This document shows positions 23,876 to 32,033 of a stretch of 32,033 nucleotides of DNA, in pieces (the first letter of the stretch is position 1; the number at the start of each line of letters is the position of its first letter). A program made the translations under genes and the position numbers. The DNA comes from Candidatus Competibacteraceae bacterium (lineage in GTDB: Bacteria > Pseudomonadota > Gammaproteobacteria > Competibacterales > Competibacteraceae): assembly GCA_027492875.1 (NCBI GenBank), contig JAPUDV010000001.1, positions 1 to 32,033 on the forward strand. The letters are read 5' to 3'. A model generated the notes under the pieces. The model searched no databases. It was not told the origin of the DNA and saw nothing but the letters and a program-made list of their open reading frames with translations.

Positions 23876-24540
23876 TGCACGGTCTGGCCTTCGATATCGC
23901 CCATTTTCTGGCGGGCGGCATGGTGGTGGCGAGCTTTCTGCTGCTGTATCAGGATCGTCTGTACGCCCTGATTCATGTCTTCGCCTTGCACTCGCTGGTG
24001 CTGGCGCTGGCGGTCGGCTGGCAGGCCGCCGTTCAAGGCGCGCATCACCTGTACATCACGGCGGGAATCGCGCTGGTGTTCAAGGCGATCGTCATTCCGG
24101 TCGCGCTCCACCGCATCGTCCGGCGGCTCGGCATCCATCGCACGCTGGAGACGGTGGGAGGCGTAGGCCGGGACATGCTGGCCGGCACCGGGCTGGTGGC
24201 GCTGGCGATTCTGGTGATGCTGCCGGTGACGACCGCCGCCGACGCGCTGGCGCGCGAGGATCTGGCCTTTGCCCTGGCGGTGGTGTTGCTGGGGCTGCTG
24301 CTGATGGTCACCCGCCGCAACGCGGTCAGCCTGGTGATCGGCTTCATGTCGCTGGAGAACGGGCTGGTGCTGGCTGCCGCCGGGGCGCGCGGTATGCCGC
24401 TGGCGGTGGAAATCAGCGTCGCGTTCTCGGTGCTGATCGCAATGATCGTGATCGGTATTTTTCTGTTTCGCATCCGGGAGCGCTTCGATAGCGTGGACAT
24501 GCAGGCGATGGATACCTTCCGGGAGGAGCGGCGGCGATGA
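23875..24540 (+). CDS. hyfE: HyfE-like (NuoK/MrpC-related) membrane subunit
   Basis: The product is 221 residues with about six or seven membrane segments. The middle and C-terminal region (ALAREDLAFALAVVLLGLLLMVTRRNAVSLVIGFMSLENGLVLAA) is the NuoK-like core with the conserved Glu in MSLENG. The N-terminal extension (HFLAGGMVVASFLLLYQDRLYALIHVFALHS) is typical of HyfE. It starts with the TGATG overlap of the hyfC stop and ends overlapping the hyfF start by 4 bp. Confidence 0.88.
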   Translation: MHGLAFDIAHFLAGGMVVASFLLLYQDRLYALIHVFALHSLVLALAVGWQAAVQGAHHLYITAGIALVFKAIVIPVALHRIVRRLGIHRTLETVGGVGRDMLAGTGLVALAILVMLPVTTAADALAREDLAFALAVVLLGLLLMVTRRNAVSLVIGFMSLENGLVLAAAGARGMPLAVEISVAFSVLIAMIVIGIFLFRIRERFDSVDMQAMDTFREERRR

Positions 24541-25994
24541 GCGGCGCGGATCTCGGTCTCGTGGCGATGGTTGTGTTGCTGGGCGTTCCGGCCGGCGCGG
24601 CGTTGCTGCTGGTGCTGGTGTCCGACTATCGGCGCGGCGCCAGGCTGAACGTCGGCGCGGCGCTGTTGTGCCTGCTGGCCGCCGTCACCCTGTTCCAGGC
24701 GCGACCGGAAGCCAATCTCTACCTGCGGGTGGACGACTTCAACATCTATCTGATCGCACTGAACAACTGGGTCAGCTTCACCACCAGCGTGTTCAGCGCC
24801 GGCTACATCGCCCACGAACTGGAAACCGGCCGGCTGACCCCGGCGTATCTGCGCTTCTATCACGCCATGTATCAGGCGCTGCTGTTCGCCATGAACCTGG
24901 CGCTGCTGGCCAACAACATCGGGCTGCTATGGGTGGCGATCGAACTGGCGACGCTGGTCACGGTGCTGATGGTCGGTCTCTACCGGACCCACGCCGCGCT
25001 GGAAGCCGCCTGGAAGTATTTTATCCTGGGCAGCCTCGGCATCGCCCTGGCGCTGTTCGGCACCATCCTGGTGTATCTGGCGGCGCAACCGGTGATCGGG
25101 CAGGGACTACCGGCCATGGCCTGGGATCGCTTGATCGCTCGCGCCGACGCCTTCGATCCGGCGCTGCTGAACCTGGCCTTCGTGTTCCTGCTGCTCGGCT
25201 ACGGCACCAAGGCCGGTTTGGTGCCACTGCACGCCTGGCTGCCGGACGCCCACGCCGAAGGTCCCACCCCGATCTCGGCGGTGCTGTCCGGTTTGCTGCT
25301 GAACGTGGCGTTGTATGCGGTGCTGCGCTTCAAGATGCTGATGAGCGCCAATCCGTCCGCTCTGGCGCCGGGACCGCTGATGGTCATTCTGGGGCTGCTG
25401 TCCCTGCTGTTCGCCGGCTTGATGCTCTATCGCCGGGGCGATATCAAACGCCTGTTCGCTTATTCCTCCATCGAACACATGGGCATCATCACCTTCGCCT
25501 TCGGCATGGGTGGGCCGCTGGCCAACTTCGCCGGGCTGCTGCACATGACCCTGCACAGCCTGACCAAATCGGCGATTTTCTTCACCGTGGGCCACATTTC
25601 CCAAGTCAAGGGCACGCAGCGAATCTCCACCATTCGCGGCCTGACCGTCACCCATCCGACCCTCGGCTGGGGACTGGTGGCGGGCGCGATCGCCATCGCC
25701 GGGATGCCGCCGTTCGGGGTGTTCATGAGCGAGTTCCTGGTGGTGAGTTCCACCTTCGCCCGCCAGCCGCTACTGGCGCTGCCGCTGGTGGTGGGATTAC
25801 TGCTGGCCTTCGGCACCCTGCTGTGGCGGTTGCACGGCGTGGCGTTCGGCCAGCCGGACAGAGCCGCCTTCGTGCCGGTGCGGGCCAGCACCCTGCCGGT
25901 GACGGTGCATCTGACGCTGGTGCTGGTGGCCGGGTTTTGGTTGCCCGAACCGCTGGTGGCCTGGTTCCGCCATGTCGCGGCCCTGCTGGGTTGA
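24537..25994 (+). CDS. hyfF: HyfF-like antiporter-type membrane subunit
   Basis: The product is 485 residues, a second NuoL/M/N-like subunit. Key blocks are GTKAGLVPLHAWLPDAHAEGPTPISAVLSG (lysine and histidine of the ion path), RRGDIKRLFAYSSIEHMGII and HSLTKSAIFFTVGHISQVKGTQ. With HyfB it gives the complex two antiporter-like modules. ATGA overlaps the hyfE stop. There is no HyfD gene between hyfB/hyfC and here, so the complex has one antiporter-like subunit fewer than E. coli hydrogenase-4. Confidence 0.89.
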   Translation: MSGADLGLVAMVVLLGVPAGAALLLVLVSDYRRGARLNVGAALLCLLAAVTLFQARPEANLYLRVDDFNIYLIALNNWVSFTTSVFSAGYIAHELETGRLTPAYLRFYHAMYQALLFAMNLALLANNIGLLWVAIELATLVTVLMVGLYRTHAALEAAWKYFILGSLGIALALFGTILVYLAAQPVIGQGLPAMAWDRLIARADAFDPALLNLAFVFLLLGYGTKAGLVPLHAWLPDAHAEGPTPISAVLSGLLLNVALYAVLRFKMLMSANPSALAPGPLMVILGLLSLLFAGLMLYRRGDIKRLFAYSSIEHMGIITFAFGMGGPLANFAGLLHMTLHSLTKSAIFFTVGHISQVKGTQRISTIRGLTVTHPTLGWGLVAGAIAIAGMPPFGVFMSEFLVVSSTFARQPLLALPLVVGLLLAFGTLLWRLHGVAFGQPDRAAFVPVRASTLPVTVHLTLVLVAGFWLPEPLVAWFRHVAALLG

Positions 25995-26004
25995 GGGCGA
26001 TAGG

Positions 26005-27537
26005 ATGAAAGCGACGAACGCCAAACCCGCCTTGCTCGCCGTGCTGGGCGCCGGCCAGCCGGTCACCGGGCATCGGCCCTGGTCCCGTTTCTTGGTGACC
26101 GCCGAAACCTGGAACGCGCTGCTGGCCGGACTGGCAAACGGCGCCTGGACCCTGCTCGGATTATGGGGCGAACCCGGCGTGGTGCATCTGGCGGTGTATG
26201 AGTTCGAAACCGGCACGCCGGGGGTCGCCAGCCTGCCCTGTCCGACCGGCGAGTTTCCCTCGGTGGGGCGCTGGCATCCACCGGCGCAACGCTTGGAACG
26301 CGCCATCGCCGATCTGGTCGGTTTGCGGCCGGCCAACGGCCCCGATCTTCGTCCCTGGCTGGATCATGGCCGCTGGCCGCTGCGTCATCCTCTGGGTTCC
26401 TCGACCGCGCCGGCCGAAGCGATGCCGCCTTATCCGTTTCTGCCGACGGAGGGCGAAAGCCTGCACCAGATTCCGGTGGGGCCGGTTCACGCCGGCATCA
26501 TCGAACCCGGCCATTTCCGTTTCACCGCCAACGGTGAGGCCGTGGTCCGGCTGGAAGAACGGCTGGGCTACGTCCACAAGGGCATCGAGAGCCTGCTGAG
26601 TGGCGCGTCGTTGGAGCGGGCAGCGCGGCTGATCGGGCGGGTGTCGGGCGACAGCACGGTAGCCTATGCGCTGGCCTTCGCCCGCGCGGTCGAAGCCGCG
26701 ACCGAAACCGCCGTGCCCGACCGCGCCCAGTGGCTGCGGGCGCTGATGGCCGAGTTGGAGCGCTTGGCCAATCACTGCGGCGACATCGGCGCGATCTGCA
26801 ACGACGCCGCCTTCGCCTTGATGTTGGCCCATTGCGCGGTGTTGCGCGAGCGGGTGCTCCGCGCCAGCGCCGCCTGCTTCGGTCATCGTCTGCTGATGGA
26901 TTGCGTGGTTCCGGGAGGGGTGGCCGTCGATTTGCCGGCGGATGGCGTGCCGATCTTGCGAGCCCTGCTGGCCGAGATGCGCCGCGCGTTTCCACCCTTG
27001 GTCGAGTTGTACGACAACACCGCCTCGCTGCAAGACCGCACCGCCAATACCGGGACGCTCGATCCGACCCTGGTCCAGCAGTTCGGTTGCGGCGGCGTGA
27101 TCGGCCGTGCCGCCGGTCGCGCCTTCGACGCCCGCCGCGCGCCGGGTTATCCGCCCTACGACCAGCTTGAGTTCGAGGTGCCGGTGCGGCGCGAAAGCGA
27201 TGTCAACGCCCGGGTGTGGATTCGCATCCGCGAAGTGGAACAGAGCCTGGCCCTGATCGAAGGAATTCTGGAGCGTTTGCCGTCGGGTCCGGTGCGCGGG
27301 GCACTGAACCCGCCTGGCCGGCTGGTCGAGGGCATGGCGCTGGTCGAGGGCTTTCGTGGCGACATCCTGATCTGGTTGCGCTTGGCCGCCGATTGTACGG
27401 TGGCGCGCTGTCATCCGCGCGATCCCTCCTGGTTTCAGTGGCCGCTGCTGGAAGCCGCTATCGAAGGCAATATCGTGGCGGATTTTCCCTTGTGCAACAA
27501 ATCCTTCAACTGCTCGTATTCGGGCCACGATCTTTAG
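26005..27537 (+). CDS. hyfG: HyfG/HycE-like large subunit lacking the Ni-Fe cysteines
   Basis: The product is 510 residues: an N-terminal NuoC-like part (about 1–150) fused to a NuoD/HycE-like part. IPVGPVHAGIIEPGHFRF and LGYVHKGIE are conserved. At the first metal-binding site, hydrogenases have RVCGIC; this protein has RVSGDS (212–217), so both cysteines are serine. At the second, the usual DPCxxC becomes FNCSYSG near the end: only C503 remains and the second position is S506. With three of four ligands missing it cannot hold a Ni-Fe centre. This is the Ehr pattern rather than a hydrogenase. The length is close to HycE; the C-terminus ends soon after this motif. The start follows GAGGGCGATAGG; the stop is 10 bp before hyfI. 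Confidence 0.86.
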   Translation: MKATNAKPALLAVLGAGQPVTGHRPWSRFLVTAETWNALLAGLANGAWTLLGLWGEPGVVHLAVYEFETGTPGVASLPCPTGEFPSVGRWHPPAQRLERAIADLVGLRPANGPDLRPWLDHGRWPLRHPLGSSTAPAEAMPPYPFLPTEGESLHQIPVGPVHAGIIEPGHFRFTANGEAVVRLEERLGYVHKGIESLLSGASLERAARLIGRVSGDSTVAYALAFARAVEAATETAVPDRAQWLRALMAELERLANHCGDIGAICNDAAFALMLAHCAVLRERVLRASAACFGHRLLMDCVVPGGVAVDLPADGVPILRALLAEMRRAFPPLVELYDNTASLQDRTANTGTLDPTLVQQFGCGGVIGRAAGRAFDARRAPGYPPYDQLEFEVPVRRESDVNARVWIRIREVEQSLALIEGILERLPSGPVRGALNPPGRLVEGMALVEGFRGDILIWLRLAADCTVARCHPRDPSWFQWPLLEAAIEGNIVADFPLCNKSFNCSYSGHDL

Positions 27538-27547
27538 GCGCTCCGTC

Positions 27548-28060
27548 ATGCGCAAGCTGCTGTTGCAAAATGGGTGGCGGTCGCCGCTGACCCTTCCCGC
27601 CCCGGCGCCTTCCGAACAAGCCTTGGCCGAATTGGGCGCGAAGGTCGATCGAGCCGCCCGCCGACGCTTGGGCCGCAGTCTGGCGATCCGCGAGGTGGAC
27701 GCTGGCTCCTGCAACGGTTGCGAGCTGGAGATCCATGCGCTGAACAATGCTTTTTACGACTTGGAGCGTTTCGGCTTCCACGTCGTTGCTTCGCCGCGCC
27801 ATGCCGATGTGCTGCTGGTGACCGGGCCGGTGACGGCCAACATGCGCGAGGCGCTGGAGCGCACGTATGCCGCCACGCCCGATCCGAAGTGGGTGGTCGC
27901 GGTGGGCGATTGCGGGCGGGACGGCGGGGTGTTCGCCGGCGGCTACGCCTGCGTCGGCGGAGTGGCCGAAGTGATTCCGGTCGATCTGCACATTCCCGGC
28001 TGTCCGCCGACTCCTCTGCAATTGCTCGAAGGCTTGCTGGCGTTGTTGCGGATCCAATGA
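27548..28060 (+). CDS. hyfI: HyfI/HycG-like Fe-S small subunit (NuoB-type)
   Basis: The product is 170 residues. Cysteines for one [4Fe-4S] cluster (complex I N2-like) are intact: C55 and C58 in GSCNGCE, C122 in GDCGRDGG and C152 in PGCPP. Unlike the large subunit, it keeps a full metal site. The adjacent RRLGRSLAIREVDAG and PPTPLQLLEGLLAL are typical of the HycG/HyfI family. It should pass electrons between an unknown donor or acceptor and the site next to the large subunit. The ferredoxin-like subunits (HyfA/HyfH) that usually feed it are not in the window. Confidence 0.9.
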   Translation: MRKLLLQNGWRSPLTLPAPAPSEQALAELGAKVDRAARRRLGRSLAIREVDAGSCNGCELEIHALNNAFYDLERFGFHVVASPRHADVLLVTGPVTANMREALERTYAATPDPKWVVAVGDCGRDGGVFAGGYACVGGVAEVIPVDLHIPGCPPTPLQLLEGLLALLRIQ

Positions 28061-28108
28061 TTTTTCTATCGAGTCGTTCGAGCAGCATCAGGAGGCCAAA
28101 TAGCGTTC

Positions 28109-29884
28109 ATGAAACCTGACTCACGGCATCCTTTATATCTGCCTTTTGGCACCGCGCTGCGTGACAAGCTGCGCGGGGGCTACAACTTCAGCAAGCTGCA
28201 AGCCGACCTGCTGGCCGGCATCACGGTAGGCATCGTGGCGGTACCGCTGTCGATGGCGCTGGCGATCGGCAGCGGGGTGCCGCCGCAGTATGGTCTATAT
28301 ACCGCCATCGTCGCCGGGCTGCTGATCGCCCTGACCGGTGGTTCCCGCTACAGCGTGTCCGGGCCGACCGCCGCCTTCATCGTCATCCTGCATCCCATCG
28401 CCGAAAAATATGGCCTTGGCGGGCTGGTCACCGCCAGTTGCATGGCCGGTATCATGCTGATCGGCATGGGCGTGGCGCGGATGGGCAAGCTGATCCAGTT
28501 CATTCCCTATCCGGTGACCACTGGTTTCACCGCCGGCATCGCGATGGTGATCGCCAGCCTGCAATTCAAGGACTTTTTCGGCCTGCAACTGGCTGCCCAG
28601 CCCGAGAATTTCGTGGAACGGCTATGGCTGGTGGGGCAGGCGTTGCCCGGCTTGCACCTGCCGGATTTGCTGATAGGCGTCTTGACCTTGGCTCTGCTGA
28701 TCTTATGGCCGCGCCTGAAAACCGGCTTGCCGGCACCACTGGCCGGTCTGGCAATCGCTACCGTACTGGCTTGGTTGCTCGGTCGAACCGTGGACGGTTT
28801 CGAAGTCGCCACCATCGCGTCGCGGTTCAGCTATGTGTTGGGCGGGGAAACCTTGCCGGGTATTCCGCCGTTCCTGCCGAGCTTCGGGCTGCCGTGGCAA
28901 CTGCCCGGCCCGGACGGACCAGTGTTAGGGCTGTCGCTGGGATTGATCAAGGATCTGCTGGGTCCGGCGATGGCGATCGCCCTGCTGGGTGCTATTGAAT
29001 CGCTGTTGTGCGCGGTGGTAGCCGACGGCATGACCGGCACCAAGCACGATCCCGACGCCGAACTGATCGGACAGGGCATCGGCAACGTCGTGGCGCCGTT
29101 TTTCGGCGGCATTGCCGCGACCGGCGCGCTGGCCCGCACCGCCGCGAACATCCGCGCCGGTGCCCGGGGTCCGCTGGCCGCCGTCTTTCACGCATTGTTC
29201 GTGCTGCTGGTCCTGCTGGCACTGGCACCGCTGCTGGGTTATCTGCCCATGGCCGCGCTGGCCGCATTGCTGCTGCTGGTGGCATGGAACATGAGCGAAC
29301 TCAAGCACTTTCGTCATATCATTCAGGTGGCGCCTGGCAGCGACATCCTGGTCTTGCTGGTCTGTTTCGGATTGACGGTGCTGTTCGATATGGTGGTCGC
29401 CATCAGCATCGGTGTGGTGCTGGCCGCGCTGCTGTTCATGAACCGCATGGCGGCCTTGACGGGCGGCAAGCATGTGGAGGCCGATCATCCTCATCTGGAA
29501 AGCCCGCTGCCGGACGGCGTGCGCTTATACGAAGTCTCCGGTTCGCTCTTCTTCGGCGCGGCGGAAAAGGCGATGAGCGCCTTGCACGATATCGGTGTCC
29601 GGCCGCGAGCGGTGATCATCGATATCGAAGCAGTGACGGTCATGGATGTGTCGGGATTGGTGGCGTTGGATTCGGCCATCGAGCGGCTGCGGAGCGACGG
29701 TGTGCTGGTGGCGGTGGCGGGCGTGCACGGCCAGCCAGCGCTGCTGATGCGTCGCGCCGGACTGCACAACATTCCCGGCAAATTGCTACTGTCGGCCAGC
29801 CTGCCGCAGGCGCTGGCGCGAGTGCGGCATTATTTGGGTGAAACCGCGACCGGCCGGCCCTTTCTGACCGAGAAGATATCCTGA
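28109..29884 (+). CDS. SulP-family anion transporter with STAS domain
   Basis: The product is 591 residues: an SLC26/SulP membrane domain (about 30–420, with ADLLAGITVGIVAVPLSMALAIGSGVPPQYGLY, a long run of helices, and KHDPDAELIGQGIGNVVAPFFGGIAATGALARTAANIRAGARGPLA) and a C-terminal STAS domain (about 455–570, with VIIDIEAVTVMDVSGLVALDSAIERL). SulP proteins move sulfate, bicarbonate, nitrate or dicarboxylates; the anion cannot be told from this reading. GGAGG lies 13 nt before the start. It follows the hyfI stop by 48 bp with no terminator, so it probably belongs to the same message. Confidence 0.92.
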   Translation: MKPDSRHPLYLPFGTALRDKLRGGYNFSKLQADLLAGITVGIVAVPLSMALAIGSGVPPQYGLYTAIVAGLLIALTGGSRYSVSGPTAAFIVILHPIAEKYGLGGLVTASCMAGIMLIGMGVARMGKLIQFIPYPVTTGFTAGIAMVIASLQFKDFFGLQLAAQPENFVERLWLVGQALPGLHLPDLLIGVLTLALLILWPRLKTGLPAPLAGLAIATVLAWLLGRTVDGFEVATIASRFSYVLGGETLPGIPPFLPSFGLPWQLPGPDGPVLGLSLGLIKDLLGPAMAIALLGAIESLLCAVVADGMTGTKHDPDAELIGQGIGNVVAPFFGGIAATGALARTAANIRAGARGPLAAVFHALFVLLVLLALAPLLGYLPMAALAALLLLVAWNMSELKHFRHIIQVAPGSDILVLLVCFGLTVLFDMVVAISIGVVLAALLFMNRMAALTGGKHVEADHPHLESPLPDGVRLYEVSGSLFFGAAEKAMSALHDIGVRPRAVIIDIEAVTVMDVSGLVALDSAIERLRSDGVLVAVAGVHGQPALLMRRAGLHNIPGKLLLSASLPQALARVRHYLGETATGRPFLTEKIS

Positions 29885-29890
29885 AGGCTG

Positions 29891-29938
29891 GCAGGACTTT
29901 CGCCGATTCGTCAGAAGCTTGCCAGGCGAAAATCCTGC
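29891..29938. terminator. Hairpin between convergent SulP and malic enzyme genes
   Basis: GCAGGACTTTCGCC (29891–29904) pairs with GGCGAAAATCCTGC (29925–29938) at 13 of 14 positions across a 20-nt loop. It lies 7 bp after the SulP stop and 23 bp from the malic enzyme stop on the other strand, so it may end transcription from both sides. No clear T-run follows, so it is not a standard intrinsic terminator. Confidence 0.5.
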
Positions 29939-29960
29939 GTTGAAAGTGCCCTGTTTTAGA

Positions 29961-32033
<2,073 letters not shown>

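Noticed and set aside
20916..28060. Annotation as a functional formate hydrogenlyase or [NiFe] hydrogenase
   Set aside because: Three of four metal-binding cysteines are missing in the large subunit, and no ferredoxin-like or formate dehydrogenase subunits are present.

Overview
The window is about 32 kb of GC-rich DNA with densely packed genes. It reads as chromosome from a gammaproteobacterium: FadL/PsrA-type fatty-acid genes, a type VI secretion (T6SS) VgrG–DUF4123 pair, a MaeB-type malic enzyme, BPSS1780 and DUF2721 membrane proteins, and exosortase-A-associated enzymes. A relative of the Competibacter/Contendobacter type would fit, but that is only an impression. I see no tRNA, rRNA, CRISPR array, insertion sequence or phage gene.

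Layout. (1) 1–2080: the C-terminal tail of a probable VgrG, a DUF4123 adaptor and a T6SS-associated protein with an internal duplication. (2) 2121–3168: two small membrane or exported proteins. (3) 4564–3329 and 6207–4615, minus strand: a PLP decarboxylase and an AMP-forming acyl-CoA ligase of the exosortase-A-associated families, with no exosortase in view. (4) 6341–12484: a glutaredoxin-like protein, then a fatty-acid degradation block: a PsrA-like TetR regulator with a palindromic operator at its own start, a FadL porin, a dehydrogenase/hydratase fusion and a thiolase. Strong terminators follow FadL and the thiolase. (5) 12633–15090: a BPSS1780 membrane protein, a small unknown protein, a PilZ protein and a YbhB/YbcL protein. 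(6) 15471–20430: a TrkH C-terminal remnant, two complete tandem trkH genes sharing an exactly identical 395-bp tract, and an acyl-CoA synthetase 2 nt behind the second trkH. (7) 20616–29884: an XRE-type regulator with a clear sigma-70 promoter and a dyad over its -35 box, then six overlapping or tightly spaced genes for a hydrogenase-4-like membrane complex (hyfB, C, E, F, G, I), then a SulP anion transporter. (8) 29961 to the right edge, minus strand: malic enzyme with a phosphotransacetylase-like C-terminal domain, N-terminus cut off.

The most interesting system is region 7. The genes look like a formate-hydrogenlyase/hydrogenase-4 module, but the large subunit has lost three of the four cysteines that bind the Ni-Fe centre, while the small subunit keeps its Fe-S cysteines. 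The ferredoxin-like and HyfD subunits are absent. This is therefore not a hydrogenase but a member of the energy-converting-hydrogenase-related (Ehr) type, whose reaction is unknown, here joined to a SulP transporter and a small regulator. An ion- or bicarbonate-coupled role is a hypothesis only.

The second notable region is the trkH array, which shows duplication, decay of one copy and apparent recent gene conversion between the two others.
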